A stretch of DNA of 64,000 bases from Ophioderma brevispina (lineage: Eukaryota > Echinodermata > Ophiuroidea > Amphilepidida > Ophiodermatidae), in the NCBI GenBank assembly GCA_023653785.1, contig JAMKCH010057007.1, positions 1 through 64,000 of the forward strand, written 5' to 3'. A program made the translations under genes and the position numbers. Position 1 is the stretch's first letter. The number at the start of each line of letters is the position of its first letter. Below, one piece after another: positions 22,004 to 34,085 of the stretch. The notes beneath the pieces are model-generated. The model worked only from the letters and a program-made list of their open reading frames with translations, searched no databases and was not told where the DNA came from.

Positions 22004-22779
22004 AAAATTGATGGAAGCACTTGCCAACCCCCCTTAATGGACCCCAGCTTGGGTTTCAAGGTTATACAGGAGTCAAATTTTTAAATGTTCCGATCGTGTT
22101 GAAAAGTACACCATGATGTTGTCTGGTTATAAGGATTACAAAAAAGGTATACTTTACACTATCTATGGCTTATTATATAGTTTCGGAGTTGTGCAGTAAA
22201 AACTGTAAAAATAGTGAAAAAGCCAATTTTGGTCTGTACATGGGTCAAAAGTTAAGTTGCTTTGATTCAGGTAATATGTGGTGCAAATTGTTTCCCTAGC
22301 TTAGAGGATTGAAATAAGGAATAGTCTGCCCTATCTGTTATGCTTAGTTTTCACGTTATCCAACAAAATAGGTCACAGGTCAATAGAGTCAAATAGCTGC
22401 CAATAGCTGTTGACTTTATTCGCCATTTTGGTTAATAACCAAACACTTAAGATAATCAAAACTATTCCTATATTTCATTCTATGAGCTGAACCAACAACT
22501 TGAACCACGTTTTACAAAAATTGGAGCACCTTTAATTTTTGACCCCTGTACAAACCAAAATTGACTTTTTCACCATTTTTACCCCATAGTTCCAAAACTA
22601 TAAGCCATAGGTAGTATAAACTCAGTATACCTTTTTGAAATCCTTGTAACCAGACAAACATCATGGTGTGCTTTTCAACACAATCGGAATATATTTAATT
22701 TTTTACCCTTGTGTAACCTTGAAATTCAAGCTGGGGGGGCCATGAAAGGGGTGTGGCAAGTGTTTCCATCATTTTTTTG
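22004..22779. repeat. Large foldback: two ~260-bp inverted arms
   Basis: Arms 22004-22262 and 22505-22779 are inverted copies with mismatches and small indels. Shared blocks include GTGTTGAAAAG(T/C)ACACCATG, TCTGGTTA(T/C)AAGGATT and GTGAAAAAG(C/T)CAATTTTGG. The loop is about 240 bp. No protein is encoded. It is probably a foldback or MITE-like element and could form an intramolecular hairpin if transcribed with the ABCG intron. Confidence 0.8.
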
Positions 22780-22984
22780 GATTAGCAATGCATAAAGTAC
22801 TCGTGTACCAAAATCCACAGTTTTATCCAGACTTGCACACTCACATAAGATCTGTGCACTACAGTCCCCCACTATATCAGTTGTATGATCATTCATGTTA
22901 TCAGGTTATTAACAGGAAGGCTGAAAACTCATCAAAATTGATTTTAATAAATACTCATTATTTTCATTAACTGTAAATACTTAG

Positions 22985-23150
22985 GTGCTGGCAAGAGATA
23001 TAGTCCTATAGACTCATAGTCCACCTGTAACGGTGAAGAATAGGGCACTTGATTCATTTGACTCTTCAGGCAACATTAGTTTTCACGCTTTATTCCGTTG
23101 TCGTCTATGGAGCCCGGACTATGGTTCTTTTGCATCCGCCGATTCTTTCC
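22985..23150 (+). mobile_element. Half copy of the palindromic MITE family
   Basis: Shares GAGATATAGTCC, GACTCATAGTCCACCTG, TTTTCACGCTTTATTCCG and TATGGAGCCCGGAC with the foldback at 4685-5045. Confidence 0.75.
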
Positions 23151-24631
23151 CGTTCTTACCAGTTTTATTGAATGAAACACAGTTCAACCCTAAGCCAGCC
23201 CACATGTTTTATTATTATATACGTTACAAAAATATTACTAACATAAGTACCACATTTGACCATATAACATTAATTCCGAACAAAAAATAACCGTATCACC
23301 GATGGAAAATCTTCGGAATAGTTCAAAAATATGTCACTCGCAGTAAACAAATCACAACTCACCAGGCACAAACTGACGAGGGTGCGCGTTGTGAGGGGAG
23401 CGATGTACAGTGAGTGAGATCAATCCAAACCCTACATTAGGAAAGATTTTTCTTCAAAGTTAAGCGTTATTTAGCTTGAATTGTGCTTGGTTGCTTCAGG
23501 GATGAAAACAGGCTATCAGAAATTTTATTTGGTGTCTTTCGGACTTGGGTTCAGAAACTAATTCTCAATTTTGCGAAGAGACCTAAATTCTGTTTGGGGC
23601 CGCTTTAGCCATACAACGCGGAGAGACTTACAACCGAAGTATACCATCACACATTATAGCAAAGACAGTTCACACATGCAATTTCAGAAGGTAGCGATTT
23701 CAGTTTTCTTCTCGACAAAAAACATATCAGTTTGAATAAAACGGTCTAATTGTGTACATTTTATAAGTAAATATCTTCAACAAATTAAACTACAACATTG
23801 ATCAATCATAAAGAGTTCAGTTATTGAAAATCACTCATTCAATGTCTCATGTTCATGAACATAATGAACTGCTCCGAGATTTTTGTTTTAACAATCTCTA
23901 AGGTAATTATTTTGCACAAATACAGCATACTACCTGTACTCAGCGTCCATAAATTGTCGACGAAGAACTAAGCTAAAATTTTCTTTCGGCTAAATAATTG
24001 GAATTAAACTTAACACAATTATCGTAACTGTTTTTCAAGGTGGAATACAAAACCTATGGTCACTTGGCTCCCAATTTCGTTGTCATTGTTGTAGTTAAAA
24101 CCATGAAATCTTGCTGAAAACCAGAGTAAACTGTGGCCTCACACAACCGCTATCTCTTGACTTTCTTATTTGGGAGATTGAACATTTTTCAACTCGGCAT
24201 TCTTTTGGTTATCGTCCGGATATTATTTTATAACCTTTTAATTATTCTCCTACCTTCTATTGCTAACAAGAATTTGGTGTTAAATGTTTGTACCTACTCA
24301 AATCACTGCTGAAGACATATTTACTCTCTGTGTAAACAATGCATCTTTGTTTGGATCAAAGGTGGACCAAATCGGATTTTTAAGTCTCTCAGCAAATAGG
24401 CCCATAACCTTCTTCTTCTTCCAAAGTCCAAATTACACCAAACGAAACGTTTTCCTGAAAGCCTGTTGTCCCCCTTTATAACCAACCAAAGCAAACATTT
24501 GAGCAAATTATAGATGTTTTAACACTATTTTCATTATTTTTGATTCTGAATGTAGTTTTTTTGACTCACACCTGTATTATTGTTCATACCAACACCACTC
24601 GCTCCGCTTTTATCAATTGACGCAGCGTCTT
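23151..24631. other. Non-coding, nothing recognised
   Basis: About 1.5 kb of AT-rich intron sequence. It was searched for the missing ABC signature exon (LSGGE); none was found. Confidence 0.4.
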
Positions 24632-25173
24632 ATAAGCGGCACTGGCACATTTTGTTCACAAATATGAATTTCTTCAATTTGCCTCAAATGATAGTCTAGG
24701 CCATTGGAATAACAGAGATTATTTTACACTAAAAATAACATCTACCCCAAAACAGATAGGGATTTGATTGAGGATAAGACAAATCCAGGTAATGTGTAGC
24801 CAACTTTTAAGTTTCATAACTTTATAACAAATTGTATATACCTAATATTTTTGACTCGTACTCACTGATCTTAAAACCCAAAGTTATACCGATCAAACAG
24901 TGTACATAGCGTTGGAAACATGCATACGGCGTGCTGTTCTTGTGTTAACGCCATTTTCGTCGTCCTGCTGAATTTAAACGCGCGCCCGCGCGACGTTTAA
25001 TTATAAAATCGTTTTCTTGTTTTAACCTCTAAGAAGCTGATGTGGTCTTAATCATTTCGGGTGAGGGCTTTTGTATATAAAAAAAACAAAAACCTTACCA
25101 CCATTCAAAATATCGATTTTGAACAATCTTGAGGCGCAGCACTATTTTTTCAAATGTGCCGTGTCTCTTTAAA
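24632..25173 (+). mobile_element. MITE family 1, copy A
   Basis: Ends (TAAGC)GGCACTGGCACATTTT and GTGCCGTGTCTCTTTAAA form the family's inverted repeat. The interior has TCTAGGCCATTGGAA, GCATACGGCGTGC and AACGCCATTTTCGTCGTC blocks shared with the copies at 33559, 43379, 46445, 51465 and the interrupted one at 15668. Confidence 0.85.
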
Positions 25174-25639
25174 CGCGAAGTCGCACCATGTCAAATACGT
25201 AAATTAATCAAATCACGCAGAAGTTGATTGATGATGTTTTTGATTTTTGGAAGATGCCCGTGGTCGCGTTGATCGATTTTATTTCTTAAAACAAAACCAT
25301 CTTGAAAAGGCGTATTAAGGGCACTGTTAAGGTGATTTTTCGTAACCAAGAGGAAGATTTCAAGCGCGCTAATCAAATAGTTAGTTGAAAAGAAATCCTT
25401 ACGTGTAGAAAATTAATTAGCTCTTCATCGTTCACGTAAACATTTCGATAGTATAAAAATATGTGTAGAATACAAAAGTTATTTTGCCATGTGAGGCACG
25501 ACGGTTTTCAAGTACTTTTTTTTATATAAACCACGGTTAATTTTCGATATTTTGATGGCTACCCGTGGAATGGTCGCCGTTTTGCCTTCAAGCATTTCGA
25601 AGGGACCGTGGCCGGTTAGATTGTCATCTGTGCTTTCAT

Positions 25640-25849
25640 TACCAACCATCACGTCAACTCGCTCATATCTGAAAAGTTATTGAAACTTCCACGGGTCAAC
25701 CCTTAAATCAGTGGATGAACGCTCATTCATTTCGCTGCGTCGCTGTTTGGAATTCACTTCCAAACAGCATCGTCGTATCCCCAAATTCACAAGACTTCAA
25801 AAAAGTCAGCTTAAACCACCTTTTCGTCAAGTTTTCATAGCTCTAGCTG
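25640..25849 (+). pseudogene. LINE reverse-transcriptase C-terminal remnant
   Basis: A frame starting before the ATG at 25715 reads TGQPLNQWMNAHSFRC, then VAVWNSLPNSIVV, then SPNSQDFKK, and stops at 25849. The order of an F-R block, WNSLP, V..P and a final FK is the conserved C-terminal tail of non-LTR retrotransposon ORF2 proteins (CR1/L2/Jockey-like groups). Upstream reverse-transcriptase and endonuclease parts are missing or decayed. The overlapping 67-codon frame at 25711-25914, with a hydrophobic tail, is a shadow of this one. Confidence 0.65.
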
Positions 25850-26397
25850 TTTGTTTGATTGTTGTGTTGACCGTTATGGCGCTCGGAGTTCTTGAAGATT
25901 TTGCGCCTTATTAAGAACTATTTATTATTATATTATTAGTATATTATTCTATATTTTGAGGTTCTCCAAATGTGAATTTTTTCAACTTGCACTAAACGGG
26001 TCAATTTAATTAAAAATAGGGACGTCGTAAAAGTTGCACGAGCAAGCAGTAATCAGTAATGGATATTAAAAAAACATCAACGGGACAAAAAATATGGAAA
26101 GTATTAAAATACTGGAATTTCCTTTGAAGGAATTTGGATCTAACAGGAGAGACGCTCTTGAAAGGAAAGCATTTTTAATACACCTTTATTAACACACAAC
26201 ATTCATAATCCACTAAGTGTTCATAGATGACAGTCTCAATAGAGCAAAATTAGCCAGAAACACTAAACTGTTACAGCGCATTTCTTTGCATTCTAGGTTT
26301 CATAGGAAGTGTGGATACGCAATTGGTGAAAGAAGATCATCATAACGATCTCTGTTGTGAAAGGAAAAAACGAGTTGTAAGTGCACAGGTTTTATAT
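25850..26397. other. Non-coding, nothing recognised
   Basis: AT-rich sequence between a LINE remnant and a MITE. No feature was seen. Confidence 0.4.
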
Positions 26398-26702
26398 TCA
26401 TGTCGAGGTGACAAACAGAGGACGTAACTCAGCACTGAAAGAAAGATTAAGCATTTCTTAATTCTGCTGTAAATACTGCTTGAGAATGTGATTGTTAATA
26501 TTTCACTATAAGCAAATCTAGTCATACTCCCAACATGAAATATCTAATAAGCTCATATTGGTACTATAAGCAAAAACATTTTATAAAACAAAGAACAATT
26601 TTTAATTATGAACAAGCAGAAAGAAAATATTAAAGAACTTCTTTAATATTTCTTTCATTGGCTGAGAGTTACGTCCTTCTGTTTGTCAACCCTCGATGTT
26701 TA
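26398..26702. mobile_element. MITE with GAGG(G)T(T)GACAAACAG-type inverted ends
   Basis: The left end contains GTGACAAACAGAGGACGTAA. The right end is its inverse, CGTCCTTCTGTTTGTCAACC, with few differences over about 45 bp. Total length is about 305 bp with no coding capacity. Target duplication is unclear. Confidence 0.7.
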
Positions 26703-28179
26703 GTAAACATTATTTAGACTGAAGATACACCCATGGCGGAAAAGTACTGCCGATATGTCGAAAAAAAATCATAACTCGCCAGTTATTTCAAAATTTTAAA
26801 TGGGTTTGACTACACATAGCCTTTGAGACCCAAGTTTTTTCCAAACAGACGTTATTCTCCACTATCCAAAAGTGAGGACACGTTTGATTTGATTGCATTG
26901 TTCCCTAAATATGGCGGACTACAACAGCTGCGAACGATAACTTTTAAACCTTGTACAATGGACTCTAGAAGCTAGAAGGCCAAGGACAAGCTTGCCAAAA
27001 TGCTTTATAGCTGATAAACAAATGGTATGGGTTTGTTAGGATGTTGCTCTGAATAATAAAGCCCTCATCTGAAAATTCTAAGGAAGGTTATGCCTGGGTT
27101 TATAAAAAAGTACCCAAATTTGCAGCTCCCCACTGAATGCTAATACTAAATCGCAGAAAGTAGCGAAAGTACAAAACAGTATTTAAAAATGCAATTAGAT
27201 TTCGCCCGGATATTAAGGCAGATCTGGTGATCCCAATCTAATATGCTGAGTAGTTCTAGCTAAATAAACCCAAAGGTGGGGTTCCAGACAGAACCATTTC
27301 CCGGCTCTTCAAATCCTACCCTTCAACAGAAAAAAAAAGGAAGGATCGTAGGGAACCTTACAAGCTTCAATTCAGGCATGGTCTTCAACCATTGTGATGA
27401 TGCAAGACCGAAGGAAACCTCTGCTTGCGGCTCCTCAACATGTCATCAAGAATGTGGAGGGAAACCCTATGGTTGATGAGGCAAGTTTCCCATGAATGGA
27501 CGAGTCAACTCGGTAAATGTACTTGTACACCAGTATGCACCACAAGGCCAATCACCCTGTTACACGCCGCAATTTTCCCAAATGATCGTTGGAAATGGAA
27601 ATTGAGCGTCTGGAATTTTTAATGGCGATCGTCCATGGGGTCTCTACTTCCTCCCCTAAGCAATATGAACGCCAGGAAACTTGAAATTGAGATTCTTATG
27701 AGTTGTGTGCGTTGTATTGTATACCACAAATATTCTCTCTGGTTCAGGGAGCCTCCCCCCTTTGTGTTATAATGTTTTTTGTTGAACGTTCGCGGTATTT
27801 GTGCCCTAAATCTACGGAAATGTTTCTGGCTTCACATACTCTCACATCAAACGGATTTGAATTGATATTGAAATATCCGGCGCGAACCTTTACAGATGGG
27901 TGGGGGGTATAGGATTTGGTTTGGGTAGGGAAGTGCCTCCGAGAAGCCTGGAGTAGGACCATAGCTAGACCATTTTTTGTTTTGCCTAAAAAGTGGACGC
28001 AATACCTATCCATCGACGACTTTGCAAATTGGGGCCAAATTAACCAAATGCCATTTAGTTCCCAAATGCATTTTTAAGCAAAATTGGACAATTTTGGCTT
28101 CGGATTGAGGGAATTTGACAACCAGCCAACATTTTAGAAAATATGTGGCTCGATGAGAAAAAATTGACTAATTTCCAAA
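26703..28179. other. Mostly featureless; unrecognised broken reading frame at 27380-27600
   Basis: Between about 27380 and 27600 two frames joined by a one-base shift read without stops (one includes KPLLAAPQHVIKNVEGNP, the other NVLVHQYAPQGQSPCYTP). They look more protein-like than their surroundings, but no family is recognised. This may be old transposon coding sequence. The rest of the stretch holds nothing identifiable. Confidence 0.3.
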
Positions 28180-28590
28180 AATATTTGAGAAGAACTTTGA
28201 ACAAAAAAAAACACCCATTGCTATACCAAAAAAATTGACATGAAAAATTGATTATACCAGCGGCTGAAAAGGGGACCGATGTCTTTGGCACCCGTGATGG
28301 TCATTGGTGTGAGAACCCCCTGAGGGCATTTATTCAAAATTAATCTATATACTGTAAATCGGGTCATGAGAAATTTTGAAAAAAAAACCCGGATCCCATT
28401 TGCTATACCCAATGGCATGAAAAAAAGGGGGCAGTGATATACCAGTCTTACCAGAAGGTTGAAAAATGGGGCCGATGTCTGTTGCACATCCGGTAGTGGT
28501 TATTTGTGTTGAGACTCCCCCCCCCCCCGGGGCAATTCTATCAAAATTAAATCTTTTAAAGATACTTAAATCGGGCACATCCCCTTTTAA
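28180..28590 (+). repeat. Two-copy tandem repeat, period ~200 bp
   Basis: Units share TTGCTATACC, GGGGNCCGATGTCT, a C or G run, TCAAAATTAA and AAATCGGGC, spaced about 198 bp apart (for example 28270 and 28468). A run of 12 C lies near 28517-28528. Confidence 0.7.
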
Positions 28591-28990
28591 TTTCATGCCA
28601 CTGCAGGTTTTAAACCAGACCTGCTTTCGTCGAGCTAATCGTTTAGCTCAGTATATTATTTAGGCTAAAAATGTTATGTCATTGTTCATTCGGACTCGCA
28701 CGCCTTTCTTGTGCTGCCCGTTACACAACCTATTACCAAGACGCGAGTGTCCGCAGTTCTGTCTTCTCTAAATCGTCAGGCGGAAAGGTCACAATTATTT
28801 CTTTCCACAAACACGTTAATGATCATGATGCTAATTTAATTGAATACAAAAAATAGTTTAAAAGTATTGTTCAATGATATATGAGGTATCTTATCCTCTT
28901 ATTTGTTTTGTTTCAAAAAATACATAATTTAGAAATTAAATATCAAAGATGTCAAATCGCCCAGCGGATCACGATTTAACGCTGAGACCA

Positions 28991-29513
28991 AAAAGGTCAC
29001 GAATTTTTGCAAAAAATAAAAAAAATAAACATGTTGGTAATCAGTAGAAAAGTCTTTTAATGAATTAAAAATACGTAGTATAAATCAATCTTTACGTTGC
29101 AGTAGGCCTTCTTATTGTTCTCTTGTATCACAAAGAATAAATAGTTTTACATAGAAAGCAAAAAGGTCCACTGAAGGACCATGGGTGGATTAAGCCACGG
29201 AACATGGATGACACGGGACCCTAGAAAACTGTACCCTCAATTTACGTATTTACTCATTGTCAAACCACCGGAATCCAATACGCATTACTACTGTTTACAA
29301 CATGTTTAGCTAGTTTAACGTTTATTTGCAAAATCTCAATGAAATCTAAATCGTCTATCAGCAGTTGCATACAAAAACCCTGAGCCTCGAGAGACACGAT
29401 GGGAAAAGGGGATTTACTGATATAGGGTACACATTATACATGGGCGACCTCGGGGTCAACAGTCAGCCTCCTATAGAAAACAACATGGCGAGTTCGATCT
29501 TTATGAGTATAGA
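28991..29513 (+). repeat. Dispersed repeat A, copy 1
   Basis: Matches 58491-59025 in the same orientation over about 530 bp with many small differences. Shared blocks are AAAGGTCACGA, ATTAAGCCACG, TTTACGTATTTACTC, TACTGTTTACAACA and GACACGATGGGAA. Class unknown. Confidence 0.75.
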
Positions 29514-29989
29514 GCCGTTCTGTCTGTACGTTCATAGATTATAGATTACTTCAAGTATAAATTCTAGTGTCAATGTGAAACACTTAGGAATGTACCTATG
29601 ATCATACTCAAGTGATGCCAGGTAATCCTGATGAAATATAAAAGTGTCTCAAATTATAATTGAGTGACTAATATATTGTGAAAAAAATTAATCCCATGGT
29701 ATTTTGAAACTTTGCACCATATAGTCAGTTTATTTCGATTTTGCGCATTTAATTAAAACAAATTGAAATGAGTTGTACATTGTTTAGGATCAAAGGTACA
29801 GGTTAATGTCATTGACACATTGATTCGATTTTTGGTAGACTGTGACTTTAAATTGGTTGTAAGTATTTTTTTAAGATGTTCACGTTTTTGGCTGCATATT
29901 GATTGACGCATGTTACAATTTTTTAAAAGCATCAAAAGACATTTGTGTGGTCAACAACATAAAGCGAAGACTCTGTCTATTTTTTATAC

Positions 29990-30240
29990 GAGGTATTTTA
30001 AAATTTGGATTTGGCTTCCATTTTGAATTTGAAGTATAAAACTCAAGTTAAAAGTGCCTCCATTGGTCATCGGATACATATAGATCTAGTAACTTCAATT
30101 GATAATATAGGTTGAATAGATAATTATCATTCTGCGACGCCATCTTGGTTCTCAAACTGCCCAAGGATGGCCAGTGGCACCCAACAGATTCCATTTTCAC
30201 ACTACCCAAATCTATTCATATCAGCGGACAAAAAATTGTT
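29990..30240 (+). repeat. Dispersed repeat B, copy 1
   Basis: Reverse-complement match to 39600-39870 (shared GATAATTATC, GACGCCATCTTGG and CCATTTTGAATTTGAAGTAT). Contains an ATGGCG/CGCCAT-type motif. No coding sequence. Confidence 0.7.
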
Positions 30241-30462
30241 TGTATATACTCAACGGTACGGTTTCACATGAACGTTCTCCTGACAATATATATGAAATGG
30301 GGAAAATAGGTTTACAGTTAAACAAGAATGCCCACCCATCCGATCTTATATAACAGGTTAAATATTATCCCATATGGCGATTATTAAGTATTCTGACATC
30401 GGTATCGAAACCGTAAATTTATGTTTTAGATAGAGACACGAGGACATGGTCCATAAATAAAA

Positions 30463-30610
30463 AAATGTGTGTGTGTTTGTGGGGGGGGGTGGGGGGGTGT
30501 GTGTGTATGGTGTATATGTGTGTGCTTGTGGTGTGTGTGTTGTGGTTTAAGTGTGTGGGTGTGTAAGTGAGGGTGGTCGTGGATGTGTTGTGTCAGTGTC
30601 CGTGGGTTTA
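30463..30610 (+). repeat. GT/G-rich microsatellite
   Basis: Degenerate GT repeats with G runs and a T/G-only composition on the + strand. It lies about 200 bp upstream of the ABCG exon acceptor. Confidence 0.9.
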
Positions 30611-30809
30611 TGGAATTTGTGTTTTTGTAAGTAAGTGGTATTTTATTCGGAATAAAAAGATTGATATTGATATGAATTTGAAACCTTTTTCTTAGTGTTT
30701 TTTTCTAATTACTGTCCCTTTGTTTCTTTCCATTGTCAGCATCGTTACCATTTTTACAGTTTTTGTCTTTTCTTACTTGTTTACATTTTCTCTTTTGATC
30801 TTCATGGAG

Positions 30810-30975
30810 CTGTTAAATGACCCTGGTGTACTTCTTTTGGACGGAACCTACCACGGGATGGATGCTACCTTGCCGACCTCACTGGTTCGAATCCTACAGG
30901 ATCTTGCACCTCAGGGTACACAATCTTGTGCACTATACATCAACCGTCCTCGGAAGCCTTCCTTCGTTTTGATAG
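30810..30975 (+). CDS. ABCG exon: Walker B, D-loop and H-loop (with three 1-bp indels)
   Basis: Continues the ABCG ATPase domain. It begins after AG at 30808-30809 with LLNDPGVLLLD, the Walker B strand. Read literally, the next residues are GTYHGMDA and later YINRP, as if the catalytic glutamate and switch histidine were lost. At base level, an extra G at 30843/30844 and a missing G after 30855-30857 turn this into DEPTTGMDA. A missing base after the GGG at 30914-30916 turns the end into QGYTILCTIHQPSSEAF. All three sites are at or beside G runs. The end, FLRFDS, is completed by the T that opens the next exon (donor AG|GTTTGT at 30976). The relic at 7308-7351 independently supports the GYT.LYTIHQ reading. 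Sequencing or assembly error is likelier than gene decay. Confidence 0.82.
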
Positions 30976-32121
30976 GTTTGTCTATTTCTTTGTTACTCTC
31001 GTTCACACTGTGCTCCAAAATTCAACCCATTAAAACCATCAAATATTGACATGTGGGACTTTTTTTGATCACCCTATATAAGAAAATAATTAAAGTTAGG
31101 GTAAAGAATCCATACAGAAGAAAGCACCTCGACCGTGCAAAATACTTAATTTCGCGCAGAGAACATCAATATTTAACCAATCTTTCGGATGATAACCAAA
31201 AGCTCGTGGGGTAAATATGGGGACGAGGCTACGGATCACGAAGAGGGACGTAGCCAGCGTGGAGGTAGTGTCGGAAAGGAAAGAAAAGACGAAGATTTGT
31301 GTATTTGTTACGTTAAAGGCGGACTCTGATTTCAAAATATGAATCGGATTTTTCGTTTTGAGTAAGCATCAATGTATACTATAAATGTACCATCGGATAC
31401 TCTGCATAACAGAATTTGCGGTTCCGGAATTTTACTACAAAGTTGTGACTTTCTATATGAAGGACATCGATTTCAGCTTAGTTATTTCACAGAGTGATTA
31501 ATTAGTATGTGTGCAAGCATTATGTATAATGCAAAAAAAAATGCGGGCGCCATCCTCAGGAAATCTCTGCGTAATGGTAAGATGTCATGTTTTGGGATTT
31601 CTCTAACTGTGAAATTTATGAACACTTTGTCATTGTGTTTTAGAGTCATATTGCATCATTCTTTATCTAAAATATATACTTTAGTTTGAGCAAGTTATAT
31701 GACACAACCCATTGTAATAATCAACCCCACATTAAAAAGCATGACATGACAAAGCATTGTGCGACCATGCATGCATTTCCTAAATCAAATACCGTGCGCA
31801 TAGAGGGTATAGAGTGTAGTTTATACACCGTGATTTGTGAGTTTTCTCAAAAATTTATCAAGACGTTTGTGAAGGTCCAAACATGTATTACTCTGAGTGA
31901 CTATTTTTAATCAAAATATGCCAACAATAAGATGAATGTAATATGTGATTTCTTGAAAAAAATCTTATCACTACTTTTCATAATTGGTTATAGTTCTTAT
32001 TTTGCTGATATCTCGGTTTATTATCATCGAGGGAGGTATGACGGTATCCTGTGCCAGAAACAACAATAATTGAGAACCTGACTTAGAAATTAAACTCGGC
32101 ATATTTTTTTAAAATATCTAG
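30976..32121. other. Intron of the ABCG gene
   Basis: Spans donor GTTTGT to acceptor TAG (32119-32121). Holds only short AT-rich open frames. No repeat family was recognised. Confidence 0.6.
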
Positions 32122-32296
32122 TCTGATTTTGTTAGTTGACGGAAGGAACGCCTACGTTGGCTCGAGAGAAAAGGCGGTGAGTTACTTCAGCAAGTTAAGT
32201 TTTGCATGTCCCCACAACTACCTACCAGCCGATTACCTCATTGACCTTCTGACTTGCAAACCAGGATTAGAAGAACAGACAACCGCAACCATCGAG
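32122..32296 (+). CDS. ABCG exon: end of ATPase domain
   Basis: After the T that completes the preceding serine codon, 58 codons read LILLVDGRNAYVGSREKAV, then SYFSKLSFACPHNYLPADYL and a tail to IE, ending before the donor GTAAGG in phase 0. This is the block following the H-loop in ABCG proteins: a hydrophobic strand, DGR, Y-x-G, an FF-like pair, CP..YNPAD and an acidic linker. The frame is intact, unlike the literal reading of the preceding exon. It most resembles White-type members. Overall family confidence is high; the orthologue is not determined. Confidence 0.88.
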
Positions 32297-33243
32297 GTAA
32301 GGATGCGATTCGTAGCATGGGTCCAATGCAACATATCAGTTACTTTTAATCCTTTGAACACGGCAAGCGACTCCAGTCGCTGAACGACCAAAATTTGTCA
32401 AATTTTGTTTTAAGAAGGTCAAAATTATTAATTGATTTTCCAGTGTATTTTCAGAATCAGCATTAAAAATGCATCTAATTAGTCCAAACAAGCCTAGTCT
32501 TTGCTGATATTCGTTTTAGATGGCTTTCCAAATGACCTACAAGCATTTGTGACGCCATCTCTAAAGCCACTGACTTATGTGCTAGAATGTATACAGAATT
32601 GGCCCGTGTCGATAGGGTTAAGTTGACAGAGATAAGTTGAGATATTAAAATCTCAACTTAATCTCTGTCACATGTAATGTAATTATTCGTATTTGAAGTG
32701 AAGACGACCCATTTTATCGGGCTAAAAAGGCTCTGTTTGTTTACTTCAAACCATGACGATTTCTTGTATTGTGTTTTATTTATTCCAATTACCTAAATAC
32801 CTATTAAAAACATCAAATATTGGTTTGAAAATTTTGAAGGCGCACTCTTTCGAAACGTAATGTACAGCAATGTACTTTTAACCCAAATTTTGGATCATTA
32901 ACGCGTCGGTGTATTCTATTACACACTTTCGTCAAACTGGTGGGGTTTTGCTTTTTTTACAGTCTGGGACTTGAACTATTAGTACTTTCCATAGGTTTTG
33001 ACTTATCCACTTGAACTACTATATTATATAAAAATAAATTATTTTCAGAAAAGATACTGACTATTTTTTGCAACGGCATAGATAACATTTACTCTTTCCC
33101 GTTTTACTGCCCTAGGCGGCACAGTTTATCTATGATTCCATACATATACCGATTGTCTCAGTGTAAGAGAAGTCCATATACTTATCAAAACTTTTTTCTA
33201 GACAAATATGCAAGGAATATTAATCATTTCATTGTTCTTGTAG
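32297..33243. other. Intron of the ABCG gene, with a short hairpin
   Basis: A strong inverted repeat lies at 32625-32669: GACAGAGATAAGTTGAGAT against its complement with one bulged base and a loop of about 6 nt. A sequence near 32830-32860 weakly resembles the end of MITE family 1. Otherwise nothing was seen. Confidence 0.55.
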
Positions 33244-33340
33244 TATTTATGTGAACAATATGATGAATCAAAGGGAGAAAACGTTGCCAGAAAACTCGAC
33301 CGAGAATACACCCCCGTGGAAGGTCAGCGGAACAAACGAG
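33244..33340 (+). CDS. ABCG exon: cytoplasmic linker
   Basis: Follows a pyrimidine-rich TTCTTGTAG acceptor and continues in phase 0 from the previous exon: YLCEQYDESKGENVARKLDR, then EYTPVEGQRNKR plus one base, ending at the donor GTAAAG. It corresponds to the variable charged linker between the ATPase and membrane domains of ABCG proteins, where aligned White-type proteins also have an I/L-C-x-x-(F/Y) segment. Conservation is weak in this region, so support comes from splice sites, phase and position. Confidence 0.7.
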
Positions 33341-33558
33341 GTAAAGTTCAACTTTAAGCACAAGTTAGTCACATGGCTTAAGCTTGATTATTCTAACATG
33401 TATATCCAAACGAACAATTACCCAAATTACAATGTAATTTTTCCAAATACTCCCAACAATGCCTATTTAATTTGAGCAAAGTGCTTTTTCTTATCCCTTT
33501 AGACCGATAGGTTCATTTAAATGATGTATCAAAACGAAGAAGACATTGGTTCTTATCC

Positions 33559-34085
33559 TTAAAGAGACACTGGCAATTTGAAAACATAGTGCGCCTCAAG
33601 AATTTTCAAAATTCGGGATATTTTGCATGGTTGTTAAGCTTTATATACAAAAGCCCTCACCCGAATGAGTAAGACCAAATCAGCTTCCTTAGGGTAAAAC
33701 AGAGATTTTATTATTTAGCGTCGCCGACGACGTTTAAATCAGGAGACGACGAAAATGGCGTTTGACGCAACACGCACGCCGTATGCATGTTTCCCACGCT
33801 AGAACACTGTTGACCTTTCACCTTTGTGGTTTTAATATCTAGTGAGTACGATGGTCAAAAATATTCATGTAAATAAACATTTGTTGATTAAAGTTATTGG
33901 AAAAGTTAAAAAGTGGTCTAAATATTACCTGGATTGTCTTTAACCTCTTATTTTTGTCCCTATCTGTTTTGGGGTATGTTGTTTAGTGTAAAAATATATC
34001 TAGGTTCTTCTAAGGCCTAGACTATCATTTGAGAGCAAATTGAAGAAATTTCATATTTTGTGAAAAGGTGCAGTGACGCTTTAAA
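33559..34085 (-). mobile_element. MITE family 1, copy B
   Basis: Opens TTAAAGAGACACTGGCAA and closes GTGCAGTGACGCTTTAAA. It carries the family's GCGCC(T/C)TCAAGA, GTTTGACGCAA.. and CCTAGACTATCATTTGAG blocks in the reverse direction to copy D. It lies in the intron after the linker exon. Confidence 0.85.

Noticed and set aside
25711..25914. Small protein with a C-terminal hydrophobic segment
   Set aside because: It is an out-of-frame shadow of the LINE C-terminal remnant (WNSLP motif frame) at the same place.
30840..30950. ABC ATPase that has truly lost its Walker B glutamate and switch histidine
   Set aside because: Base-level reading shows canonical motifs interrupted by one-base G-run indels, so loss of catalytic residues is not supported.
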